A stretch of DNA of 64,000 bases from Symbiodinium microadriaticum (taxonomy: Eukaryota > Sar > Dinophyceae > Suessiales > Symbiodiniaceae), in assembly GCA_001939145.1 (NCBI GenBank), contig LSRX01000481.1, positions 455,005 through 519,004 of the forward strand, written 5' to 3'. Positions 23,065 through 34,562 of this stretch are shown one piece after another (position 1 is the first letter of the stretch; the number at the start of each line of letters is the position of its first letter). The notes beneath the pieces were generated by a model. That model had not been told where the DNA came from and did not search any database. It saw nothing but the letters and a program-made list of their open reading frames with translations. Made by a program: the position numbers and the translations under genes.

Positions 23065-24093
23065 CAGTGATGGAACTCATCTTGTATAGTCTACATCCAC
23101 CCCGGTTGGCAGAGGGCGGTGGCCCGAAACGGGGGGGGATTGTGTGGGCCGATCAATGAGTCCACAGGGAGGAAGGAGGGGGTGTGGGGTGTGGCGGTCA
23201 AGAGGAGAGGATACAGGGGGTCTTTGTGGGAACCTCAGCCTGCTTCGGCCGCGGCCGAGGCGAAGATTGAGATGCAGTATTGTCATAGCGATTTGCAAGG
23301 GTCGCTTTATCTCGCATCGCTCGAAAACAATCACTTTCACTTCTACTTAAATTGAGAGCCTATTGTTCCACGCTTCCGACGGCGTCCTCATTGGAGCTTT
23401 GCATATGTTCACTCATCCTTCCAAGTAAGCTTCAAAGTGCAAGGAGTCCCATCCTAGCACCGGTCTACATGGGGGTTCATGTCGGCTCGTACTGACAACT
23501 TGTATTGTAGGTATGTAGCAAAAGGTTCACTCAAGGCGCAGAAGTCGTATTGGGGAAGCAAAGCTTTTTTCTACGTTGTACGACTAGTGACTATAGTATA
23601 GGGAAACAAGATGGCCGCGGGGGCGGGTACTCAAAGTGCCGAAGCGGGGTCTTCCAACATGCCTCCGTGAAGAGGTTCGCAGAGTTGAAGGCGAGCACGC
23701 GAGACACGCCAATGTTGGGGGATCCCCGTGACCGCCCCCCAGAAAAACAGAGCGCCGCCTCTATCTACACGGACTAAGAATGAGACTGAGAGGAGCGAGA
23801 GAGAAAGAGTAACCATTTTTGCTCAAGTGCTGCACCGTTGCTGGGGGGACTGTGCCTCCTCCCTGCATCGGGGGGTGAGCCTTCCCAAGTGAGCCTTGAG
23901 GGGCGGACTTGGGGGGTTCGCTCCAGCGGTGCTTGAGTCTCCCACCGCCACATTGTGCTCAAGGACCCGTCCGAGGCAGCCCCCTGCGTTAAGTTGTAAG
24001 TCCTCGGAGGTGCATGCCTTTGCCCGCGTCTTCAGCAAGTCCCCTTGAACCCGGCCCCCATGGAGTGGGGAGGGCGGGTAGTAGGGGGCACAC

Positions 24094-24270
24094 ATGCTCC
24101 CTCATTGCGGAACTGGGGAAGATCACGCAGCCAAGGGGTACATCGTGAACACGTTCGAGGGCGACGGAGGCAAGACGCCGTTCTTCCACAACCCCCGGCT
24201 CTACCGTGCGGAGACGTCGACACCAAAGAAGTACGTTGGCAGGCTGAAGGCCGTGAGGGAGGCCTCGTGA
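24094..24270 (+). CDS. Hypothetical 58-residue ORF, possible last exon
   Basis: ATG at 24094-24096 to TGA at 24268-24270. The protein contains GYIVNTFEGDGGKTPFFHNP and then KKYVGRLKAVREAS, a balanced composition unlike the Gly, Pro and Arg-rich shadows around it. It lies in the GC-rich block inside the channel gene. No homology recognised. It may be an exon rather than a free-standing gene, since a splice acceptor (AG|G) occurs just upstream in frame. Confidence 0.3.
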   Translation: MLPHCGTGEDHAAKGYIVNTFEGDGGKTPFFHNPRLYRAETSTPKKYVGRLKAVREAS

Positions 24271-24574
24271 GAATGGCAGGAAGGCCGCGCATGCCGACCA
24301 GCTTGGATGGACCAGGGGTGTCATACGAAGGGCACTGAGGTGAACAAAGGCTTAGCAAGGGAGAATTTCGTAGGGAGAAGCACAACTGAGTGGGCAATAC
24401 TACCGCATGAGCTGAGTTGTTACCCATGGGCCGAAAGGCCTCCCCAAGATAGACGACCGTAGCATTTCGCCTTAACCGTGGCACCAATCCCCGATTCTTT
24501 TCCAAACGCTCCGACGACAGGGGTTACTAGGAAATGCTGGTGAATTCAGGGGGAAAGAGGTTGCAATTAGACCG

Positions 24575-24763
24575 TCCTTCCGTGAAGTCCTTTACTTTGG
24601 CCCTCTGTGTCTACAGTTGCGCGAGGGCTTGCACGTTTTTCCTCGAAACCCCAGCAAAGGACTGCCAAAGCTTGTGCATGTTCCGGCCAGTGCAGTATTC
24701 ACACGGTTGCTTCCAGGGACAGTGCAGAAGAGCTTGGTACTAGGTGTTGCAAGTAGCTCTTGA
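24575..24763 (+). other. Orphan open frame, unassigned
   Basis: 62 codons ending at TGA 24761-24763, reading SFREVLYFGPLCLQLREGL and then VFPRNPSKGLPKLVHVP. No ATG start and no family recognised. A second frame is also open across the same bases (24534-24743), so the evidence for coding is weak. Confidence 0.2.
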
Positions 24764-25034
24764 TGGTGTGTGTTGTGAGCACGGTCCTAAACCACGAAAG
24801 TTGTGGTTGCAGCACAAGCTGCAAGGGGGAGCGCCAGATCCCGTGTCAGCCTCAGTGCGGGGGGTTTAGAGTTCTATTGATGATGGGGTTTTGCCGGAAC
24901 AAGCCTCCGCCTCATCGTGTTACCGACCTTGAGACCCGGACATCCAGGGCGCGTGTGCGTGCGGGGGGCGGGGGGAACTCCGTTCTCTTGGCTGTGTGGA
25001 AGCGAAGAGAAAGAGTTGCCCGAACTGCCCCCAA

Positions 25035-25290
25035 AGCCCCACAAACATTGGGGGGCCCTTAGGGCTGAGGGGACTCGCAACCCCCTCAAGCCCGAAGGAA
25101 GAAGAGAAAGATTTAGTTTGTGTGCCGGGAGAGAGAGAGACAGAGAGAGAGTATTTCTCTGGGGCCGTTCCAGTTGCTGCCGACGCCTCCAAAGCCCCAC
25201 GTGAGTTGGGGGGGCCCTAAGGGCCGGGGGGACGACTAACATGCCCCTCTTACCCGAAGGAAAAAGAGAGAGAAATAATTTGTGTAAAGG
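25035..25290. repeat. Diverged tandem duplication, about 160-base period
   Basis: AAAGCCCCAC followed by a TTGGGGGG and GGGCCCTTAGGG block, then CCGAAGGAAGAAGAGAAAG, occurs at about 25037-25115. It recurs at about 25193-25275 with roughly 80 percent identity by eye. A weaker third relative (CCTAAGCCCAGACGAAAG) lies at about 25415-25460. Confidence 0.75.
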
Positions 25291-25299
25291 GTCGGGGGC

Positions 25300-28200
25300 T
25301 TGCAACATGAGGCACACCACAGGCTTAGTACTTTACTGCAACAGTCAGCGGGGGCCGCAAAGCAATCCACTCAATAGTACATTGGGTGGTTGGGCGGGCA
25401 TGGCCTGAGGGTTCGACCCCTAAGCCCAGACGAAAGAAAGAAACAAAGAAAGATCATTTGTGTGTTCACGTGTGGGTGTTGTGTGTGTGTGTGTGTAGCA
25501 TGTAAAGAGCTACTTATACCTGTAGCTAGCTAGCTGGCTGGCAGGTAGGTAGGCAGGCAACACGCTTGGAAACTCGGCGAAACTGAACACCCTGCAGTTC
25601 TTCCGATTGATCTTGCAAGGGAAGCAATCTTCTCAGAATGATATGATATGATATGCAGAGTGAGCCCAATGCTTCGAAGCGTCTAGGTACAACAATGTGT
25701 GATTCCACTGGTGGCACGGTGAGTGGCCGAGATTGTATTGATTTGTTTAGGGCAGTGGAGGCTGGGGTGTTTCGAGTTTGGCGCGGGTCGCACCTCGGAT
25801 CTCATTGCCTCGTGCGCCGGAGGCGTCAATCTGCTGGACCGTCGCTTCGCCCATGGTTTGTGTAGACACGATGGCCGTCTCTGGGAGCCTATCGGCCTCG
25901 GTACCTCAGCTGCAACATGCAGTCGGTAGAGTACTGACGGTTCTGTGGTGCTGACTCCGAGGCACAGTTGAAGCTGGTCGCGGCTGACAGTACCGTGTCC
26001 AGTGACCCGACGTCGCTCATAGACGCTTGTCATCCGCGCAGAAGGCGCTACACTTACTCTCAGCCGTCTTCTGACGCCCACTTGCCTGCTGCTTGCCGTC
26101 TGATGCGTTATGCGGCATCTTCAAGAATGGCTCACACGTTGAAGCTGTTACTAATGTTTTAGCATACTTCACGATTCCGGATGCTTGATGGTGGCGTTGC
26201 TGCTCAATCCTGGATGTAGGAACTGCTTTCGAAAAAACTGGGCAGTCTCTGATCGTGTGTAGATTGAGTGTGTTTGTGCGTGTGCTCACCCAAGGCCGTG
26301 CGAGATTTGAAATACAAAGCAGGGGGCCACCGGGGCCTCAGGGGGCGGTGGTCAACGAAGGCCCGCCTGGGGAGCCTGCGAAAACTCACCTGCTGTATCC
26401 GACCTAGTCATAGTCGCGTTTGGGGCCGTCGTGAGGAGTGGGGACAGCATGAGTTGGCGTTTGAAACCACATTACCGTTGGCGTTCAGTCGTTCCGCGAG
26501 CGATGGCTGCGCGCGCGCGTGTGCGTGCGCGCGCGCGGGTGTGTGTGTCTCTGTGTCTGTGTGTCTGTGTGGCACCGGACGTTGGCAAGATTCAGCCCTG
26601 CTTCTCGATTTCCTTTAGCGTCGCTGTCGCGACATGAAGAAACACTGAGTGGCCAAAGGCCAAAGGGGACGATGGCTTCAAGTTGCTGTTTCTCCCTCAA
26701 ATTTAAGGACACGACTGGATACTACAGCTGCTCTGGTGAGGAGGTCGAAGTCAAGGAACTCTGACGCAAAAGGTTTGTCAGGTATTTTGGCATGTTTTTG
26801 CTGCTGGCAATGTTAACATCGCGTCTTGGCAGGCCGACAGTGGGTCAGTATCTGCATGCTTATCCAGATGGTTACCGCCGTCCTTCTTTCTGCCACTCCT
26901 CGGGTATCTTTGAGTCGGCCCATGGAGAGGCAGCAAGCAGACTTGACAGATGTAGCTCGCTACCGATGTACAGAGCGAATGAACTTCGCCCTCTGCGAAT
27001 CACGCAGAGGGCCGTTGTGCAAGATGGCTGTGGCAGTGCGCATGAAACGTTGCTGTCCAAGAAGTGTCTATTGCCCACGGTGTGGGACGGCGGTCTGCAA
27101 ATGTTCTGTCAGGTCTTTACAACCTTGCGACAGCCAACTTCTGGCCAGGATCTTGAGCATGATCATGGTGTTCCCAACCAGTGCAAATTTCTCGTCTGAG
27201 GTTCTCCAGAGGTGGCAACATTTTCAAGCTGGTCTTCGTTCGGTCCTCTTGGGCCGGGCTGGAGGCACCGGACCGGGAGATCCCGGTGGATAGCATGGAC
27301 AAGTCTAGAGAGGTCAGAAGGCTTGTGCGTCGGATGGCACAAGTTGCCGTGCCCAGATTCGCGTTGGCACTCCGCTGTAGAGTACAGATCTTGCGAGCTG
27401 GCTCGGCAATCGCCACAAACGGTGTCTCATTGCCCTTAAAGGTCTTCAGTTTAAGAAGTTTTCGAAGACGGGAGGGGTTGTGATGTCGCATCCATACAGA
27501 ATTTGGCTTTAACTCAAAGGCTTGGAATGTTCATTGGACGGCCTGGTAGGCAGGGGGAGGGACTACGATGGCTGAGTCCAATACATCAGCAATCCCTTCA
27601 ATATCCTTCAATCATGCTGTCCATCAATGCAAGAGATTTCAACAACACAGCATTTCAGGTGCGAGAGCCGGGTGTGCTGGCCCTGATCGCTGTCTCCGGC
27701 GTCCTGTGGCAGCCGGCCCAGCGCGAAATCACATTCCAATACTCACTCCAAGGAAGATTCAATTCCTCACAGCTTCAGGGTTGGCGGCTGCCTCTACCTT
27801 GCAAAGGGCGAGCTGTTGGCCGTGGCCTTGTCTTTTGTATGTCATGGAATGTGGCGTGTGGGCGGCTTCGCAGCCAAGGAGATGGCAAGAATGATTCAGC
27901 GCTCCAACAAGATCTGGCAAGCCTGCGTTTTCGGCAAATGGAATAGCGTCCAAGTAGAGCCGATGGTGTTTTTCTCCTGACAGGTACTACACCCTGGCGC
28001 AGGACTACCTTGGTTTCTGGAATTGCTGAGCCTCAGAAAAGACAGCATCAACGCACATTGAAGGGAACATCGTATTGTTCGGAGAGATCGCTTCGTGCTC
28101 GGAGTGGGCTCATAGTTCGTCTGACGAGGCGTCGACTGGCTGGCGATCATCATGACGACTGTAATTTCTATAAGCTTTGGAGTGCGTGCAGCTGAGATTG

Positions 28201-29630
28201 CGTCGGTGGTCTTCGCAGTTCTCACTGCAACAGCGAGACAGCCAGGCTCCACATCTTCATCGGGGATGTCAATGGCAAGCTGGCATCTCAAACTGTGCTT
28301 TCAACGCTTTGTCAAGTCTAAACCTCCCCTGTTCGCGTCATCTTGTCCTCTGTTAAGTTGTACATTGTACTAGTGTGTTTCTCGTCACCACTTTCAGTCA
28401 GATCCTGGTCCTTAGACCGGTCACGGAGTATGGTCCTCAAGCCCCTGGCCACAACTTATTGTGTTTGACCCCACGCCGGCTCAAGAACTCCAAGTGATGC
28501 AAAACAAGGCTGGTCTGGCTCTGGTTCCTCGATCGTGTCCTTGCATGATGCAGCTTCGCTTCACCTCTCGCTTGTGCCCCAACACATCCCAAACCTGGAT
28601 CATCGTCATATTGGGAGCAGCCAGCCTGGCCAGGCCTTTAGGATAGAATCCTGCTTCCAGTCAGTGGCTGTCAGAGGGCCCTTGTCCATGCCGCCCGGCC
28701 ATGTGCCCAGGTTGGGAGCCATGGTGACGGAGGCGGGCACTTTTCGGGCCCTCAGACTCTCCGAGAAATGTGGCCGGCGCTTCCAAAATGGGTCGTGGTC
28801 GTGGATTGTAGGTGGACGGCACTGGCTACCCTCCACTGGAAACCTATCGGGAGATTGCTTCAGCCCTGGAGATTTCGTCACGTCGGTTTCATGCACGACA
28901 AGATGTTGGTAGAGGTTGGACTTGAGGCCCCAAGGCCCCAAGGCCTCAATCTTTCGGAAGCATAAGAAAGCAGTAATCTCCGATCCGGCCATGTCCAGCC
29001 TTTCGGCCCCGGTTCGCGGGTACCCTCGGAGTCACAGGGGTCTTTCAAACCCGGTTCAGTCCTTCTTTATTCTTTCAAGAGCGCGCCAAGCCTGTGCCTT
29101 GTTTATCTGTTTTCTCTTTGCAGTTTCATTGCTGTGGTCCTAAGGCTTGAATTCCCGGCTACCGCACAGTTCAGCTTGCTCTCAGGGGTCCCAGTACAGC
29201 AGAGCATAGGAGCATTTGGCAGAGCATTGCTCATTCGCGTTGTAGCAGAGTCGACGAAACGAATTCATTGCGGTGCAGCAGGGGTAAAGCAAGGCAGGTG
29301 AAGTGCAGTTTTGTGTCCGGCGGGTCAATTGAGAGGACTTCTTCATTCCACCAGGGTCTGAAAGAGAAACTTGCTTGACAGTTTGAAAGAAACACACCCG
29401 CATGTTGGGCACGATGTGACATTCTGGGGTTGTGAAGCACGAGCACATGAGCGGGGTGGCAATCACGGCGAGAGCATGCTTCTAGGTAGAAAGCCATCAG
29501 AGTTTGCTAGACAGGAGTCGAGTATCACTGGGCTTTTCCACTTCAGGGCGAAGCCGTGACGGTCAGAAGCCAAACTAACTTTACTCGATTCGGTCCAGCT
29601 GGGCAGACAATTTTCCCACTGACGTTCGCT
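25300..29630. other. 4.3-kb stretch within the channel gene without a recognised gene
   Basis: Contains GT and GCGC runs (25478-25496, 26510-26572), a TAGC/GGCAGGTA stretch at 25522-25560, and several mid-length open frames (for example 25723-25929, 26826-27293, 27503-27946). One segment at about 27855-27950 (FAAKEMARMIQRSNKIWQAC) looks exon-like but matches nothing I know. GGTTCGACCCC at 25410-25420 fits a tRNA-type B-box, but no cloverleaf can be drawn. Confidence 0.5.
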
Positions 29631-29635
29631 GCGCC

Positions 29636-32174
29636 ATGGGGCAAGCGATCGTCACGTACCGGTTTTACACTTACGGCCGTCAGCACTTTACGCAGACTGG
29701 GTGGACGCCTCCTCATTTGCCCGTTGTTTGTGATTAGCTGTGATACTGAAGTCGATGCTGACCTGCCGAGACCGCAGCAAAGGAAAGCACACTCTGCATC
29801 CTACGGACATGGTCAAGATCTGCAGTCCTTCAACCTGCGAGGGAAAGTTTCAGTGGTGACTGGTGCCAATTCAGGCGGGCTCCTGACACTGAGGTGAGTT
29901 GCTTGCAGAAAAAGCAAAGATGTATGGCCGGTGGCCGCACAAGACAGTGCCACAGCGCCACGCAGTCACCGTGAGCTGCTCTAAGAAATGCTTGAGTCAA
30001 CTGCGTCAGTCCTACATTCTGAAGCATCATCTGGCCTGGAGGAATTGGACGCGAAATCGCAGAATTCCTGGTAGCCCGTGGAAGCAGGGTGTACATGGCT
30101 GCTTACTTGCACGAGCAGGGAAGGTCCCGTGTAGTCTCCGCATGCCTCTGCCGACCGTTGGTATGAAGCTTAGACAAGACGTGCGGAGCGTCCCAAGGTC
30201 TGCCGAAATGCTGAGCGAGGCCAGCAGGCCAAGGATGAAATCGTTCAGAAGACCCGCAGCCCCTTGGATTGAAGCTGCAGAGTCAAAACCCACCAGATCC
30301 TTCGGAGTCCGAGGTGAAGATGTGCATCTTTTGGTGGCAGATTGCGGTCTTGCCTCCGACGTGCGCCGAGTAGCGGCGGAGCTTTGCGAGAAGGCCCGAC
30401 CCCTTCTGCGGGTAAAGTCACTTGTTGCAGGACTGTGTCTAGGCTGTGTTTTGGACCATCCCACGGAACACCACGGAACACTCTTGGATTTTGATTGCGT
30501 CCCTGCCCAGGTTCCGATACCCCGTCCGACAAACCCCAACGGTCGTGCACAACTGAACTCGACAGTAGCTATAGGATGCTATAGGAAGCGAGTTTCTTGT
30601 TCTGCATGGGGTCTCTGTTTTTGCTGCACAGAACCTTCACGCAAGTCTCATTTGGTCCCGAGGCCTTGGAAACATGGCATTGCCTTTTACAATCTAGATC
30701 CGACGCTTCGGAACAGCTCCGTTTTGCTTGGCTTTCTGACTCGAAGGCTTCCCTGGTTCAGCCATATTCCAGACAGCCGTGCGGAGTCAAGAAAACCAAT
30801 CCCCGCCCCCCCCCNAACCCCTCCTCCCCCCCTCGCTGGCTCCGCTCCTTCACGCCCCCTGACTGGATTTTTCAGGAGGCCGCTGGGATTGACTGCTTGG
30901 TTTGCAACGCGGGTGCCATGACCCAGAAGAAGACGCTCACCGCAGAAGGGCACGAGGTGGGGTGCAGGACACAGCAAGTCTTGGGAAGAGTCAACCTCGC
31001 CCTGGAGGTCACGTTTGCTACACACCTCCTACATGGCACGTACCTTCTGACAGAACAGTTGAGACCTGTTCTGGGCCGGAAGGCTGCCTCCGTAGTGCAT
31101 TGGCACTTTAGCCTATATGCACATAAAACGCAGAGAAGTCACAGACGCTTGCATGTGCAGGAGGGTGCGCGGGTGGTGGTGGTCAGCTCTGGTGGTGTCC
31201 CACACGGCAGAGTCAGAGGCTGTTTTTGTGTGTACAAGGTGTAGGAAGTTTCTTCTCCAGGTCTGGTTGTGAAGAAATGTTCGTTTATTTGAGGTATGCT
31301 GAACGTGAAGTACAATCACAATCTGGCCACTGGCAAGAAAGGGTCTTACGACCGCCAGATGGCTTATGCATATGCGAAGCGGGGACAGGCAGCCCGGCAC
31401 AGTCTTCCGTGCAGTTCTCTGATTTGCGCTTTCGTAGCGCCCTGACTCCGGCCCCCTTGGAGGTGCTGCTGTGCGAGCACTGGGCAAAACAGCCTGGGGA
31501 AGCTTGGGACTGCAGAAATAGCAATCATCTCCTTGGCTCGCAGACACTGCAGATTACTTGCAGAATCTTGTTTGTAGTTGTGTGTAAAGCCCTTGCACTC
31601 GAACTGTTAGTCCATTGAGCTTCCCTTTGAGGAGCAAATTGTCTTTGCAAGCTGCCACCCTGGATGGACAGATACTCCAGGTTCGGAACTCGGCAACATG
31701 AACATGGCAATACAATGTGGAACTGACAACTTCAGAGCTGCCGTGAACCCGAAGCATACCAAAGCCTGCAGAGACCTAGCCATGATCATTGACGGGTGTC
31801 TAGGTCTCCCAAATCCTTAGGTGTCGACCACGCCTACGGCTCCATGAAAAAATGGCTGGAGCCCATGCGGACCAACTGGGAAGGCGCTGAAGGCATCTGC
31901 TGGCTCTGCGTCGCTCCAAGGGAGCAGACACCGAGCTGCAATGATGGAGTAATGGATTGTAGGATCTGTGAATTCGGGTGTGGGGTTCTCGACTGAGGAT
32001 CGAATCCGGTGCTTTCTATCTGGACCGGAAGCCGCAGGCCAAGACCATCGCATCATGGACGCCTTTCGCTTACCAGACAACAGTCGTGGTTTGCATCTCC
32101 TGCTGGCCCCTGCTCTCCCCGTATTGCTCAGGTCCAACACAGAGAAGGATGTGGACGACATGGTGTGCTGCTGA
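29636..32174 (+). CDS. DHRS12-like short-chain dehydrogenase/reductase, complete, nested in channel gene
   Basis: SDR oxidoreductase of the DHRS12 group, NAD(P)-dependent; substrate unknown. ATG 29636 starts MGQAIVTYRFYTYGRQHFTQ, equivalent to the family N-terminus. Exons: 29636-29700; 29783-29874 (GKVSVVTGANSG); 30042-30097 (IGREIAEFLVARGSRVYM, completing TGxxxGIG across the junction); 30198-30266 (VCRNAERGQQAKDEIVQK); about 30318-30394 (DVHLLVADCGLASDVRRV); 30876-30956 (CLVCNAGAMTQ, NAG motif); 31018-31073 (LLHGTYLLTEQLRPVL); 31161-31194 (ARVVVVSSGG); 31294-31388 (catalytic YAYAK in QMAYAYAKRGQ); 31463 to about 31500 (VLLCEHWAKQP); about 31652-31681 (CHPGWTDTPG); 31821 to about 31919 (MKKWLEPMRTNWEGAEGICW); 31998 to about 32085 (SGAFYLDRKPQAKTI); about 32132-32174 (NTEKDVDDMV, TGA). 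GT, GC and GA donors are used. One N (30815) falls in an intron. The family signature is complete, so it is probably functional. Confidence 0.93.
30448..30592. repeat. Dispersed repeat, copy 1
   Basis: Resembles 56858-57048: GGCTGTGTTTTGGA, a CCCACGG block, CTTGGATT, then CCGATACCCCG, GGTCGTGCA, CGACAGTAGCT and CTATAGG in the same order. It lies in an intron of the dehydrogenase gene. Confidence 0.65.
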
Positions 32175-32895
32175 ATAGTAAATACTAGTATAAGTACTTC
32201 TTAGTCATCCACATTCAACCTTGGCGGTGCAGTCGCACACTGATTATCCAAGTTTTTCAGACTAAACTCATGACTGAAACCATATGAGTGAACTCTATGA
32301 TGCAAGGTGGCTGCGTTCCAGTCCCTGGCCCCAGCAAGTGGCGGCATTGAGTGATCGTTGGGACCCAGTAAACACTGCCTCGTGTTTTTTCACCAAAGCG
32401 CTCCAGTGACTCGCCTTGCACATCTAGGTGCAGCATGGCAGCTAATGCGTTTCACCGGCCCACACACTCCTAATTTTCGGATCTTCGCTGACCGCTTGCA
32501 TCGCAGATATCTCAGGGCAGGATTAGTCACAAAGCTCTTTTGCAATGCTCCTCGACCCAGTCCTGATTGGAAGAGCAACTACTCGTTTTTCAACTCTCAG
32601 GCAGTAATAGTAAGCAGCAAAACCAGCGCAAGCAATGGTCTGCAGCATTCCCATCCAAATATGGTGCACACTTCACCCTTGGAGGAGCCAGTGCAACATG
32701 CTTGGATCAGCGACCAGCTGTTAAATCCGATTGCACATCCTTCTTGCGAGTCCGCTGCACACTGTGATCGCTTGCGTGAAAAGTGTGAGTCCTGGTTCAC
32801 CACGACATTTTCGGCACAACATGGCACAATTGCACAACTGTTCATGCTCGACTGGAAAGTAACGTAGACGTAGTCCGACAGATCACTTCGACAAG

Positions 32896-34486
32896 GTGTC
32901 CGACTTTGCGGATGCTATTGTGGCGATGCTTGACGCGGACGGGCTGATGTCGCTCCAGCATCTGAATCTGCTTTACTTTCTAAACTAGACTTGACTCATG
33001 CAGGAGCGCAACCTCAGACTTTGGCTCTGTATCTACCCTGTCGTGCCACTCCGAGACAGACGTGAATCTGTTTGCGGTATGGTGTACTGCACTCCTCAAG
33101 TCCGCTGCAAGATCAGGTACTGCTGATGCGGTTGTTCAAGTCTTGCTCCCGGCTCGCTTGCACTCGGGCCCTACAATCACTGCACCCTGACGTTCATCGT
33201 GGTTAGCTGCCAGTGTGACCCTTGTAGCGAAGAACACTGGCAATGAACAACAGTGCAGCCAATGAGAGGAAACGGTGCAAGTCTCTGACAACAGAAAGCA
33301 GTCGTCACTGTCGTCAGTCAGTGTCACACAGCCGTCATGTATGATGGACGATCGCTGACCTGTTTCACCTCAGCTGCAGGTCTTTTGCCGCTCAGAAGCG
33401 CCTGGCCATTGCAACTTGACTGAAAAGCACTGCGCACCAGTCATGCCGTAACATCTTGACAATTAGTCTCAATCGACCCGACTGTTCAATTCTCGCAGGC
33501 TCAATGCAAGCAGGAATGATTCGGATGTGTGTGTGTGTGTGTATATACGTTTATTTGTTTATATAACCATACACATATCTATGTGTGTCTCGCTGCCTGG
33601 GTGTGTGTTTATGTCAAGTTTTCATGATTTCACCGCCTTTCTGAACAGCTTGTGAGTCCAACATTTCTCTCACATGTCTCTGGCAGGGGGCTCTGGGAGC
33701 CTAGCTGGGACCAGAGCCAACGAAAACGCCCAGTTTCATTCAGGCTGTGAAGCAGAGTTGGACACATCCTTGTGTAACCTCTAAAACGGGCCCCTACGCC
33801 AAGATCAGCTAGCCGCCCTTGTGCGAGTGGATCAGGTAGCAGTTTTGTCACGACGAACACGGTTGCCGAAATCTCAGAGCTAGATTAGTCACGCTGAACA
33901 CTTTGTTCCCAGATTGAAGGATTATTTTTGGCTTACCGTTGCTGTTGCCGAAGCTGTTCTTCAACTCTGATGAGCATCGTCCAATCCTTCTTCTACGTCG
34001 ACCTCCTCAGCTACGCGAAATTAAAAGCTCAACTTCCAGACGCACGACTATTATGATGGGGACGACGGCAACTCCCACCACCTCGGCTGCAGCTGCTTGT
34101 GCTGACTACCACCACTACCGGGTCTCTACCGCCACTGCCAATGCTGCTCCTACTGCTCCGACTACTTTGACGACTATTACTATACGACTACTGCGACGAC
34201 TACTACGACTACTACAATACGACTGCCACACTGGAAGAAAAAAATACTACTACTACTACTACTACTACTACGACTACTACGACTACTACGACTACTACGA
34301 CTACTGCGACTACTGCGACTACTACGACTACGACCACGACTACGACGACTACTACGACTACTACTACTACTACTACTACTACGACTACTACGACTACTAC
34401 GACTACTACGACTACTACGACTACTACTACTACTACTACTACTTCTACTTTAGCTCCTACTTCTACTTCTACTTCTAGTGCTGCTG

Positions 34487-34562
<76 letters not shown>

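Larger units (their letters stand above)
20640..32895 (+). other. Interior of the channel gene (about 12 kb) holding another gene
   Basis: Between the TOP-domain exon near 20.6 kb and the S3-region exon at 32.9 kb I find no secure channel exon. Instead there are repeats, a 90-base N gap, a GC-rich block with orphan ORFs (about 21.9-25.3 kb), and the complete DHRS12-like gene at 29.6-32.2 kb. A hydrophobic segment at about 26828-26890 (WVSICMLIQMVTAVLL) could be an S2-like exon but is unsupported by flanking motifs. More than one intron is probably involved. Confidence 0.6.

Noticed and set aside
25380-25430. tRNA gene or tRNA-derived SINE
   Set aside because: A perfect B-box-like GGTTCGACCCC is present, but the upstream A-box is poor and no cloverleaf can be folded by eye. 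A tRNA-detection program would be decisive.
30781-30850. Possible C-rich regulatory or G-quadruplex element in the dehydrogenase intron
   Set aside because: The run of C contains an undetermined base (30815) and looks like a sequencing-difficult homopolymer; similar C runs with an N occur at 46626.
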